Assembly: GCF_015057245.1 (NCBI RefSeq)
Contig: NZ_SVET01000001.1
Location: 1-64,000, forward strand
DNA from: Pseudobutyrivibrio ruminis
GTDB lineage: Bacteria; Bacillota; Clostridia; Lachnospirales; Lachnospiraceae
DNA length: 64,000 nt
Direction: 5' to 3'
Notes under the pieces: generated by a model
The model's database searches: none
What the model was told of the DNA's origin: nothing
Seen by the model: only the letters and a program-made list of their open reading frames with translations
Program-made: the position numbers and the translations under genes
In this document: piece by piece, positions 41,091 through 49,781 of the stretch
Position numbering within the stretch: position 1 is the stretch's first letter
How the letters are laid out: each line of letters starts with the position of its first letter

Positions 41091-43199
41091 TTATTCTACC
41101 CCTCTTTTTAAATGTCCTTTAGTAAAGTCTTCTTTGAATTTAAAAGGTTGATTCTTGATAAATACATCTTTATAAAGATTAAGTATTTCTTCGGTTTCTG
41201 ATTCAGACTCAACAGTGAAATCCAATCTGAATTCTTTGACACCAAGAGAAAGCAATTCATCCTTTAAATCAAATGCCATATATCTCTTGCTGTTGTAGAT
41301 AGTGTTGTAACAGTTATTACAGTCACATGCTACAATGAAGCTTTCATTTTTTCGGTCTACTAGTGTAATCTGGCTGTTAGCCTTTTTACATCCGATAGTG
41401 TTCTTAACAGTGCAATTAGCTGTAATCATCATAGGAATACGGCTGTAAATAATCATCTGAGAATTATGATTATCTCTGTGCTTTAATTCCTTTAATGAAA
41501 GCTCATAAGGGATACAGCTATAATTGAATCCAAGCTTTTCAAATGCTTTAACACTTCTGTTATTGAAGGTATATAACCTGTGGTCCAGTATTACTTTTTT
41601 CTGAGGATAATTAATGCTAGATAAATAACCTAGCTCATCGTAGCTTGCTGCTATTACACCGTCTGCGCTATCGTCTATATCTAAAGACTTGATTTTGCTG
41701 GTTCTAAATACTGCTGGCAGGTAAATATATACTTTGCCAGAAAAATATTGTTTTGCAGTCTCAAATAAATGGGATGGAACCGCAATAGCATCAATAAAAT
41801 CAAAGTTTTTCAATGCTTTAATCTGCTCTTCTTTTAGCAATGTGATGAAAGCCTTTGGTGAAGCCTGAATATTGCTAGGAACCTTTAATTCCTCAAATGG
41901 AACTACTATTTTATTCTTCTCAGTAGATAATATAGCAGTAAGCTTTGCAATGGCTTCTCTTCTTGCATTCTTCAAAGCTGAAACAGGCAAGAAAATATCG
42001 TCATCATAATCAATGTTTAATTTATCAATTTCAAATGATGTATTTCCCAGACCAGATACCGCTTTTACGATATCTTCTTTGCTGGTGGCTCTATTTTGAG
42101 CTTTTTCAATAACACTTCCTGTAAATTTACCTTCATTTCCGTTATCATCCATGAAAGTAACCTGAAGCTCTTTTCCTAGATTTGCACTAACCTTGCAGTT
42201 AACTTTTATTTTTCTTTCTAGTATTTCTGCATTAGTAGATTCTGCTTTTGTATGGGATGGGGCCTCGAAAGTCATCATTTCAGGGCCGTTGTGGGAATGC
42301 AAATATAAATCTGTAAATCCACTTCTGTTTCCTGAATTTAAAAGACGTGTTATGTCCTGATCTGATACAGAATAATTAGCAGCACCCTTATACAAATACT
42401 GATCTATATAATGTCTATATACAGATAAAACTCCAGTTGCATAGTCTATCTGCTTCATTCTTCCTTCGATTTTAAAAGACATTACACCTGCTTCAATCAT
42501 TTCAGGAAGATACTTTATAGTACAAAAATCCTTAGGACTAAGGATGTAATTTCCTTTTTTGTTAAGTTTATTATTTTTATCATCAAAAGCTTCGTATGGA
42601 AGTCTACAAGGCTGAGCACATCTTCCTCTGTTACCAGATCTTCCACCTAAAATTGATGACATTAAGCACTGTCCGGAATAGCAAACACAAAGTGCACCAT
42701 GCACAAAAGACTCGATTTCCAAATCAGGGCAAGCACTATGAATTCTGCTAATCTCATTGATAGATATCTCACGAGCTGTAACAATACGAGATGCGCCTAA
42801 ATCCTCAAAGTATTTGGCACCATATTCGGTACAAAGACTAGTCTGAGTGCTCACATGAATATGAGTATCTGGGAAATATGTTCTTATGAAATTAAATACA
42901 CCAAAATCCTGAACGATAAATGCATCGATTCCATTTTCCACGTATGCTTTTAGGTATTCGTATAACTTGCCTTCGATTTCAAGATTTTTAAGCAATGTAT
43001 TAACAGTAAGATAAGCCTTCGCCCCATGTAAATGAGCATATTTGATAGCCTCTTTGGCGTCTTCGATTGAGAAGTTCTTAGCATATGCTCTGGCACCAAA
43101 CAAATCACCACCAAAATAAACTGCATCAGCTCCTGAATTGATAGCAGCCTTAAATATTTGTAAATCGCCTGCTGGCGAAAGTAATTCTAATTTATTCAT
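41091..43199 (-). CDS. U32 peptidase-family protein with DUF3656 (RlhA/TrhP-like)
   Basis: 702 residues from the ATG at 43199 (GAGG 6 nt upstream). It begins KLELLSPAGDLQIFKAAINSG, and the U32 four-cysteine set is in CVCYSGQC and GRCAQPC. Cys-containing relatives RlhA and TrhP hydroxylate rRNA or tRNA bases rather than cut proteins, so an RNA-modifying role is likelier. C-terminal DUF3656-type extension. Confidence 0.9.
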   Translation of the reverse strand: MNKLELLSPAGDLQIFKAAINSGADAVYFGGDLFGARAYAKNFSIEDAKEAIKYAHLHGAKAYLTVNTLLKNLEIEGKLYEYLKAYVENGIDAFIVQDFGVFNFIRTYFPDTHIHVSTQTSLCTEYGAKYFEDLGASRIVTAREISINEISRIHSACPDLEIESFVHGALCVCYSGQCLMSSILGGRSGNRGRCAQPCRLPYEAFDDKNNKLNKKGNYILSPKDFCTIKYLPEMIEAGVMSFKIEGRMKQIDYATGVLSVYRHYIDQYLYKGAANYSVSDQDITRLLNSGNRSGFTDLYLHSHNGPEMMTFEAPSHTKAESTNAEILERKIKVNCKVSANLGKELQVTFMDDNGNEGKFTGSVIEKAQNRATSKEDIVKAVSGLGNTSFEIDKLNIDYDDDIFLPVSALKNARREAIAKLTAILSTEKNKIVVPFEELKVPSNIQASPKAFITLLKEEQIKALKNFDFIDAIAVPSHLFETAKQYFSGKVYIYLPAVFRTSKIKSLDIDDSADGVIAASYDELGYLSSINYPQKKVILDHRLYTFNNRSVKAFEKLGFNYSCIPYELSLKELKHRDNHNSQMIIYSRIPMMITANCTVKNTIGCKKANSQITLVDRKNESFIVACDCNNCYNTIYNSKRYMAFDLKDELLSLGVKEFRLDFTVESESETEEILNLYKDVFIKNQPFKFKEDFTKGHLKRGVE

Positions 43200-43218
43200 A
43201 GATATCCTCAAAAAATAA

Positions 43219-43237
43219 GGGCCCCATCAAGGGACCC
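43219..43237 (-). terminator. zapA terminator
   Basis: GGGTCCC with GGGGCCC (one U-G pair), loop of 5, then TTATTTTTT on the minus strand. Confidence 0.85.
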
Positions 43238-43242
43238 AATTA

Positions 43243-43668
43243 TTATTCATCTGAAATAGAACCTAGAAGGGCATCCTCTAGGGAAGCCTCAAGCTTTGTC
43301 TTGTGAAGAAGAAGCTCCTTGTTCTCCCTTTCAAGCTTTGTAATTGTTTCTTCTAAAGTTTCTGTCTTAAGCTGTGCTGATATTAAATCGTGTTTGAGAT
43401 TATAAATTTCTTTATCACGAATATCTAAATCAGATTCAAGGGATTCAACCTGGGTCTTCGCCTTGAAGTAATCGTCAGCAATATTTAGCTCAAGCAAAGT
43501 AGCCTTTAAATCAGCAGAAATACGCTTGTAATCGTCTATTGAATTAAACTCGTCAAGCTTTGAATTTATGTAGTTGGCAACCTTCTGAAGATATTCCTCC
43601 TCTTCGTAACCGCTCAACGTATAAACTTTTCCGCCTATAAGCACTTTTGCGCTCTTCTCGGAAACCAT
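43243..43668 (-). CDS. zapA: Cell-division protein ZapA
   Basis: 141 residues from the ATG at 43668 (GGGAGG 9 nt upstream). ZapA domain at 5-75 (VLIGGKVYTLSGYEEEEYLQKVANYIN) and a C-terminal coiled coil. It bundles FtsZ. Between ruvB and the U32 gene, with its own promoter and terminator. Confidence 0.9.
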   Translation of the reverse strand: MVSEKSAKVLIGGKVYTLSGYEEEEYLQKVANYINSKLDEFNSIDDYKRISADLKATLLELNIADDYFKAKTQVESLESDLDIRDKEIYNLKHDLISAQLKTETLEETITKLERENKELLLHKTKLEASLEDALLGSISDE

Positions 43669-43700
43669 ATACCGCATCCTCCCTGTAAAAATCAATTATA

Positions 43701-43729
43701 ATTATATATATTATTTTGCATAAAAACAA
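43701..43729 (-). promoter_or_regulatory. zapA promoter
   Basis: TTGTTT (43724-43729), a 17-nt spacer and TATAAT (43701-43706) on the minus strand. Confidence 0.6.
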
Positions 43730-43733
43730 GATT

Positions 43734-44747
43734 TCACATTACATTTTCTGGAATTGGCATGTGAAAATGTTCGTATGCTTCTTTTGTTGCAACTCGTCCC
43801 TTTGGAGTACGAATAATTAGGCCATTTTGAAGCAAATATGGTTCGTAAACATCCTCGATTGTGCCTGAATCCTCTCCTACTGTAGCAGCAAGATTATCAA
43901 GACCTACTGGTCCTCCGTTAAAACGTTCAATAATTGCAAGCAAAATATTCCTATCGTTATTATCTAATCCTAAGGTGTCAACCTCTAAAGAATCTAGTGT
44001 TGCGGCAGCTACATCCTTTGTGATAACACCATCAAATTTAACTTCAGCGTAATCCCTAACTCGTTTCAAGTATCTATTGGCCAAACGTGGGGTCCCTCTT
44101 GATCTAAGAGCAATTTGGTATGCCCCCTCATAATCAATAGGAGCATCAAGCTTTCCTGCAGATGCTGTAACGATTGTAGACAGCTCCTCTGGAGTGTAAT
44201 AATCCATATGGCCGATTATTCCGAATCTGTCACGAAGTGGAGCGGACAAAAGACCAGGTCTTGTTGTGGCTCCTATTAAAGTGAAACGTGGTAATTTTGT
44301 ATGAATTGAACGGGCTGTAGTGTCCTTGCCCATAACAATATCTACAGCAAAATCTTCCATTGCGGAATATAAAGTCTCTTCTACTGGCTTTGAAAGACGA
44401 TGAATTTCATCGATAAATAAAACATCACCATCCTTTAAAGTCATAAGAACTGCTACTATCTCACCCGGTATAGTAATTGCTGGGCCAGATGTAACTTTTA
44501 TATTTGAATTCATCTCTGAAGCTACAATCCCTGCAAGAGTGGTTTTTCCAAGGCCAGGAGGTCCATATAAAAGTACATGATCCAGTGCCTCGCCACGCTT
44601 TTTTGCAGCCTCAATATATATTTGCATGTTCTCTTTGACTTTATTCTGACCAATGTAGCCATCAAAGCTCTTTGGCCTAAGAGCGTTATCTGTAACTAAA
44701 TCCTCGTGAGATGCAATTGTAGAAGTTATTTGTTTGTTTGAAAGCAT
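43734..44747 (-). CDS. ruvB: Holliday-junction helicase RuvB
   Basis: 337 residues with Walker A GPPGLGKTT, Walker B DEIHRL, sensor ATTRPG and the RuvB winged-helix end. Motor of branch migration with RuvA. Start supported by AGGTGAG. Confidence 0.98.
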   Translation of the reverse strand: MLSNKQITSTIASHEDLVTDNALRPKSFDGYIGQNKVKENMQIYIEAAKKRGEALDHVLLYGPPGLGKTTLAGIVASEMNSNIKVTSGPAITIPGEIVAVLMTLKDGDVLFIDEIHRLSKPVEETLYSAMEDFAVDIVMGKDTTARSIHTKLPRFTLIGATTRPGLLSAPLRDRFGIIGHMDYYTPEELSTIVTASAGKLDAPIDYEGAYQIALRSRGTPRLANRYLKRVRDYAEVKFDGVITKDVAAATLDSLEVDTLGLDNNDRNILLAIIERFNGGPVGLDNLAATVGEDSGTIEDVYEPYLLQNGLIIRTPKGRVATKEAYEHFHMPIPENVM

Positions 44748-44759
44748 ATATTCTCACCT

Positions 44760-45368
44760 TTAAATAAATGACATCTGTTTTAATGTATCGGAAAGCAACT
44801 GTTCAGTGGTTGTGGAGTCTGTTATTGTCATCTTATCTAATGCTCTAGCAGCGTTGCTTGGTGAATAGCCAAGTGCTACAAGTGCTTCTAATACTTCTTC
44901 TTTTACGGTTGAAGTAGTGGCAATCTTAGTCTGCCCAGCCGAAAGCTTACCTTCGAACGCATCAACAATATCAACTTTATCCTTTAAATCGATTATTGCT
45001 CGTTCTGCTGTTTTCTTTCCTACTCCAGGAACTTTAGCAAAGGCCTTTGAATCGCCACCTGCCACAGCAAATCGAATATCTGAAACGGTCATGGAGCTAA
45101 GGATTGCAAGCGCTCCCTTAGGTCCAATTCCGCTGACAGAAAGAAGAAGCTCAAACATCTTAAGCTCCTCCTTGTCATAGAATCCATATAAAGTAAGAGA
45201 ATCCTCTTTTGGAATCAGCTTGGTGTTAAGCTTGATTTCTGAGCCAATGGCAGGAAGACTGCCAATGGTATTCATTGAAGAATTAACACCATAACCTATT
45301 CCATTATTGTCAACGATAATGACGTTGCCATCAATATCTGTAAGTGTGCCTCGAATGAATGCTATCAT
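44760..45368 (-). CDS. ruvA: Holliday-junction protein RuvA
   Basis: 202 residues: OB fold, two helix-hairpin-helix motifs (VSGIGPKGALAILS and VPGVGKKTAERAI) and a C-terminal RuvB-binding domain. It overlaps miaB by 4 bp. No ruvC in view, as usual in Firmicutes that use recU, which is present at 22441-22971. Confidence 0.97.
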   Translation of the reverse strand: MIAFIRGTLTDIDGNVIIVDNNGIGYGVNSSMNTIGSLPAIGSEIKLNTKLIPKEDSLTLYGFYDKEELKMFELLLSVSGIGPKGALAILSSMTVSDIRFAVAGGDSKAFAKVPGVGKKTAERAIIDLKDKVDIVDAFEGKLSAGQTKIATTSTVKEEVLEALVALGYSPSNAARALDKMTITDSTTTEQLLSDTLKQMSFI

Positions 45369-46795
45369 TTTTTCTCCCCAATAAAATAAAATCCTTTACA
45401 ACAGTTTAACTTAACCTCAACGATTTTTCCAATCAAAGATGCATCTCCTGGAAAATGTACTGTTGTATTGTTTTCAAGCTTGCCTGATACCAATGAAGAA
45501 TCCTGCTCATTTACTTCTTCAACAAGTACTTTTTGAACGGTGCCTTCAAGTGATTTAACTTTTTCATGTCCATGTTTTTGTACTAAGGCAAGTAATCTAT
45601 CAAATCTATCTTTGATTACGTCTTCTGGAACCTGATTATCCATTGTAGCGGCTGGAGTTCCAGTACGTTTTGAATAGATAAATGTAAATGCACTGTCATA
45701 ATGAACTTTATCTACTACGTCCATTGTCTCAAGGAAATCTTCCTCTGTTTCACCAGGGAAGCCAACGATAATATCTGTAGTAATCGCTACATCAGGGATG
45801 CGAGCTCTAAGCTTTTCTACTAAGCCAAGATAATGCTCCTTTGTATAACGTCTGTTCATTTTCTTAAGAATTTCACTACTTCCTGACTGAAGAGGTAAAT
45901 GCATGTGCTTACATACTTTTGGAAGTGTAGCCATTGCCTCAATAAGGTCATCTGATAAATCCTTTGGATGAGGAGTCATGAAACGAATTCGCTCAAGCCC
46001 CTCAATATCATTAACCATTTTAAGAAGCTCTGCGAAGGTAACCTTTTCTTCAAGGCCTACGCCGTATGAGTTAACATTCTGACCAAGAAGCATAATTTCA
46101 ACTACGCCATCTGCCACCAATGCTTTAATTTCGTTAACGATATCCTCTGGCTTTCTAGAACGTTCTCTACCTCTAACATAAGGTACGATGCAATATGTAC
46201 AGAAATTATTACATCCGAAACTGATATTTACACCAGATTTGAATGGGTATTTTCTAGAAATTGGAAGGTTCTCTACGATTTTGTCGGTATCCTTCCATAT
46301 ATCAATAATCATACCTTTTTTATTAAGTAACGCTGTTGTAAATAACTCCGCAAACTTGTAAAGGTTGTGTGTTCCAAAGATTAAATCTACAAATTTGTAG
46401 TTGTTCTGTAAATGCTCGATAACAGTAGGCTCCTGCATCATACAACCGCAGAGACCAATCATCATATTCTTATTCTTTTTCTTGTAACCGTGAAGAATAC
46501 CAAGATGACCGTACACCTTGTTATTTGCATTCTCTCTAACAGTACATGTATTGTAAATTACAAAATCAGCATTCTCATCTGTTGTTTCTTCATAACCAAT
46601 TTCCTTAAGAACACCAAGAAGCTTCTCAGAATCTCTTGCGTTCATCTGGCAACCAAATGTAACAACACAGCAAGTAAGCTTTCTTCCAAGCTCTTCTTCT
46701 CTTTTAGCTACAATTTTTGCAGCCTCCTTAATGAAATAATATTGGCGTTCTGGCTCCTCTGTTGGAGCATTGTTTAATAAATCTGTAATACTCAT
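45365..46795 (-). CDS. miaB: tRNA methylthiotransferase MiaB
   Basis: 476 residues: UPF0004 domain with three cysteines, radical SAM core CNNFCTYC followed by IVPYVRGRERSR, and a TRAM domain. It makes ms2i6A in tRNA. The RERSR motif separates it from RimO. Confidence 0.97.
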   Translation of the reverse strand: MSITDLLNNAPTEEPERQYYFIKEAAKIVAKREEELGRKLTCCVVTFGCQMNARDSEKLLGVLKEIGYEETTDENADFVIYNTCTVRENANNKVYGHLGILHGYKKKNKNMMIGLCGCMMQEPTVIEHLQNNYKFVDLIFGTHNLYKFAELFTTALLNKKGMIIDIWKDTDKIVENLPISRKYPFKSGVNISFGCNNFCTYCIVPYVRGRERSRKPEDIVNEIKALVADGVVEIMLLGQNVNSYGVGLEEKVTFAELLKMVNDIEGLERIRFMTPHPKDLSDDLIEAMATLPKVCKHMHLPLQSGSSEILKKMNRRYTKEHYLGLVEKLRARIPDVAITTDIIVGFPGETEEDFLETMDVVDKVHYDSAFTFIYSKRTGTPAATMDNQVPEDVIKDRFDRLLALVQKHGHEKVKSLEGTVQKVLVEEVNEQDSSLVSGKLENNTTVHFPGDASLIGKIVEVKLNCCKGFYFIGEKK

Positions 46796-46807
46796 TTTAA
46801 TTCCTAA

Positions 46808-48052
46808 CTATTTTCTAATTTGTCCGTTACCACGGATTGTATATTTATAACTTGTTAATGCTAAAAGTCCCATTGGGCCTCTTGCGTGAAGTTTTTGTGT
46901 GCTAATTCCTATTTCTGCTCCAAAACCAAACTCAAATCCATCTGTAAATCTGGTTGAAGCATTAACATAAACACAGGATGCATCAATACCATCCAAGAAT
47001 GCATTGGCATTAGCTTCGTCATTGGTAATGATTGATTCTGAATGGCCAGTGTTATACTTATTGATATGTTCAATTGCCTCTTCTACTGAAGAAACAGTTT
47101 TAACTGAAATTATATAATCTAAATATTCCTTACCAAAATCTTCTTCTGTTGCATCTAACGAGCCATCAAGGTATTGCTTTGATTCTGCATCAGCAAATAT
47201 TTGTACGCCGTGCTCTTTTAGCTTTGCGTTTAGAGCAGGAAGTAGCTTGGCTGCTATATCTTTATGTATAACAAGAGATTCACAGGCGTTACATACACCA
47301 ATTCTCTGTGTTTTTGCATTTTCGATAATAGATATAGCCATATCGATATCTGCATCATAATCAACATAAATATGGCAGTTGCCAGAACCTGTTTCAATTA
47401 CAGGAACAGAAGCATTTTCTACAACTGATTTAATAAGTCCAGCTCCCCCTCGAGGAATAAGAACGTCTACATATCCGTTCATTCGCATAAGCTGATTTGT
47501 AGACTCTCTTGTAGTATCTTCGATTAATGTAATAGCATCAACCGGAAGGTTTTCCTTCATAAGAGTATCCCTGATAATCTTTACGATAGCCTTGTTTGAT
47601 TCAAGAGCATCAGAGCCGCCTTTTAATATAGTTGCATTGCCAGTTTTAAAACAAAGACCAAATACGTCTGCAGTAACATTTGGTCGTGCCTCGTAAATGA
47701 CACCAACAACACCAATTGGAACAAGTCTTTTTGCTATATGAAGCCCGTTAGGTCTATCCCACTCTTCGGTGATTTTTCCGATTGGATCCTCAAGCTCTAC
47801 AACCTGACGCAATCCCTCTGCCATTCCACTAATTCGTGATTCATCTAACTTCAATCGATCTAATAATCCCTGAGATAATCCCTTTTTCTCACCGTTAGCC
47901 ATGTCGATTTGATTGGCGCTAATAATATCAGCACTATTTTTCTCAAGGGAATCAGCAACTGCTAATATCCCTTTGTTTTTAGCCTCGGTAGATAATAAAG
48001 CTACTTTGTACTTTGCTGCCTTTGCTTTTGTTGCCTGCTCAATTAATGTCAT
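46808..48052 (-). CDS. proA: Glutamate-5-semialdehyde dehydrogenase
   Basis: 414 residues, normal length, with RLVPIGVVGVIYEARPN, the catalytic cysteine in QRIGVCNACESLV and C-terminal GPMGLLALTSYKY. Second step of proline synthesis. It overlaps mthfS by 4 bp; proB lies two genes upstream. Confidence 0.97.
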   Translation of the reverse strand: MTLIEQATKAKAAKYKVALLSTEAKNKGILAVADSLEKNSADIISANQIDMANGEKKGLSQGLLDRLKLDESRISGMAEGLRQVVELEDPIGKITEEWDRPNGLHIAKRLVPIGVVGVIYEARPNVTADVFGLCFKTGNATILKGGSDALESNKAIVKIIRDTLMKENLPVDAITLIEDTTRESTNQLMRMNGYVDVLIPRGGAGLIKSVVENASVPVIETGSGNCHIYVDYDADIDMAISIIENAKTQRIGVCNACESLVIHKDIAAKLLPALNAKLKEHGVQIFADAESKQYLDGSLDATEEDFGKEYLDYIISVKTVSSVEEAIEHINKYNTGHSESIITNDEANANAFLDGIDASCVYVNASTRFTDGFEFGFGAEIGISTQKLHARGPMGLLALTSYKYTIRGNGQIRK

Positions 48053-48642
48053 AATCTACTTCCTTTCAAAACCAAGTTTTCAGTAACAATATAATCCATC
48101 GGTATATCATGGGATTCGATTTGAATAGTCTTCGCCAGCTGCTTTGAAAAGCAAGGCGCAATGCTCGTTATTTCTGGATGCTTTTCGAAAAATCTATCAT
48201 AAAAGCCGCCTCCATAACCAATTCTATTAAGCTTTTTATCGAATATCAACCCTGGGGTTATAGAAATAATTGACTGATTGAAATCAGTAAGTAAATTTAT
48301 GTCAGATTTTGGTTCCATAATATTGTATGAACCAATAGAAAAATCCATTTCTAAATCGACTATTTCATAGAAATACAACTGATGATTCTTTTTATCACAT
48401 TTCGGGAAATATAGATGCTTCCCCTGCTGTAATAAAATGGAATATAACTGTTTTAAATCAACTTCGCTTCCAAATGGATAATAGCATAAAAAAATATTAG
48501 CTCCTTTAAAATCAGATTCTAAAAGAGCCAAAACATTTTTACTAATAAGGGATGACAGTCGATTTCTTTCTGAAATTGAAATACCATCTCTAATGCTTTT
48601 ATAAGTTAATCTAATATCATTACTAGTTTGACTTACTTCCAT
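48049..48642 (-). CDS. 5-formyltetrahydrofolate cyclo-ligase
   Basis: 197 residues from the ATG at 48642. It has the YPFGSEVDL substrate region and the closing RIGYGGGFYDRF motif. It returns 5-formyl-THF to the folate pool. It overlaps the DUF896 gene by 20 bp. Confidence 0.93.
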   Translation of the reverse strand: MEVSQTSNDIRLTYKSIRDGISISERNRLSSLISKNVLALLESDFKGANIFLCYYPFGSEVDLKQLYSILLQQGKHLYFPKCDKKNHQLYFYEIVDLEMDFSIGSYNIMEPKSDINLLTDFNQSIISITPGLIFDKKLNRIGYGGGFYDRFFEKHPEITSIAPCFSKQLAKTIQIESHDIPMDYIVTENLVLKGSRL

Positions 48643-48844
48643 ATTTTTCGCCAAGGTTTTCTACCTTACCATCTTCGTCTACTATATCAATATTGTTAAG
48701 CTGGGTTCTGATGTTGCCTTTGATTGCATCAATATATGCTCTTCTAAGCTTAGCCTGCTCTGCTTTTTCAGCATCAGTAAGACCTTCACCTTTCTGCTTA
48801 TGGTAAAGTTCATTAATTCTTGCGATATCTTTCTCTGTAATCAT
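48623..48844 (-). CDS. DUF896 (YnzC-like) small protein
   Basis: 73 residues with the DUF896 pattern INELYHKQKGEGLTDAEKAEQAKLRRAYIDAIKGN. YnzC is induced in the SOS response in bacilli; here the gene lies in the pro operon between proB and mthfS. No LexA site seen. Confidence 0.9.
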   Translation of the reverse strand: MITEKDIARINELYHKQKGEGLTDAEKAEQAKLRRAYIDAIKGNIRTQLNNIDIVDEDGKVENLGEKYGSKSN

Positions 48845-48846
48845 AA

Positions 48847-49680
48847 TTAATCCTCTAATAAATCTAATACATGAACATCATCTCTTTTATTTGCAGTAAA
48901 GAGTGTGCCCTTGTCTTTATTTTCGAAAATACGATGAATATTTCCTATGTGTGCGCCGTTTGTAATGACCATATCTGCACCAGAATATGTAGCTATTTGA
49001 GCTGCTCTAAGCTTTGCAGTCATTCCTCCCGTACCGACATTTGATGTGCTATCCGAAGATGCCATATCCAAGACTGAATCTATATCATTAACAACTGGCA
49101 CAAACTCAGCATTAGGGTTTGTATTAGGATTATCTGTATATAGTCCATCTATGTCGGATAAAAGTATAAGTGAATCAGCTTTTACAAGTGCTGCAACGAT
49201 AGCTGATAATGAATCATTATCACCAAACTGAATTTCATGGGTTGCAACAGTATCATTTTCATTTACGACAGGAATAACTCCAAGATTAAATAACTGTTCA
49301 AATGTATTACGAGCATTTTCTCTGGATTCTGGATCAGTCATTGTTTTCTTGGTCATAAGAATCTGGCCGGCTCTTTGATTGTACTCAGAAAAAAGCTTTT
49401 GATAAACCGACATAAGATAAGCCTGGCCAATAGATGCACAAGCCTGCTTTGTAGCCAAATCTGCGGGACGCTCTTTTAAACCAATTGCATATCGGCCAAC
49501 TGCGATTGCGCCAGAAGATACAAGGCATACATCCTTGCCCTGAGCTCGCAAATCACAAAGCTGACGCACTAAACGCTCCAACTTAGTATAATCGATATTT
49601 CCAGTTGCATCATGTGTTATAGTTGATGAACCAACCTTAACAACTACTCTTTTCTTTTTTGTAAAATCTACACCGTACAT
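48847..49680 (-). CDS. proB: Glutamate 5-kinase, short form
   Basis: 277 residues from the ATG at 49680 (GGGAG 7 nt upstream). An amino-acid kinase domain with VVKVGSSTIT, LVSSGAIAVG and VNENDTVAT. The C-terminal PUA domain of the long form is absent. First step of proline synthesis. Start of proB-DUF896-mthfS-proA-miaB-ruvA-ruvB. Confidence 0.95.
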   Translation of the reverse strand: MYGVDFTKKKRVVVKVGSSTITHDATGNIDYTKLERLVRQLCDLRAQGKDVCLVSSGAIAVGRYAIGLKERPADLATKQACASIGQAYLMSVYQKLFSEYNQRAGQILMTKKTMTDPESRENARNTFEQLFNLGVIPVVNENDTVATHEIQFGDNDSLSAIVAALVKADSLILLSDIDGLYTDNPNTNPNAEFVPVVNDIDSVLDMASSDSTSNVGTGGMTAKLRAAQIATYSGADMVITNGAHIGNIHRIFENKDKGTLFTANKRDDVHVLDLLED

Positions 49681-49708
49681 ATTCTTCTCCCACAATAATA
49701 TCCGGTAC

Positions 49709-49737
49709 ATAATACCACTATTTTGGCATATATTCAA
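49709..49737 (-). promoter_or_regulatory. proB promoter
   Basis: TTGAAT (49732-49737), a 17-nt spacer and TATTAT (49709-49714) on the minus strand. Confidence 0.65.
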
Positions 49738-49742
49738 TAAAA

Positions 49743-49768
49743 ATGCTCCCCGTAAAAACGAGGAGCAT
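49743..49768 (-). terminator. Terminator of the rnf operon
   Basis: ATGCTCCTCGT with ACGGGGAGCAT around a 4-nt loop, then TTTTATTG on the minus strand; it follows the secreted reductase gene. Confidence 0.88.
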
Positions 49769-49781
49769 AAAAAATACTTAA

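Noticed and set aside
46412..46777. Plus-strand 121-codon frame inside miaB
   Set aside because: Antisense to a certain gene; low-complexity hydrophobic translation.
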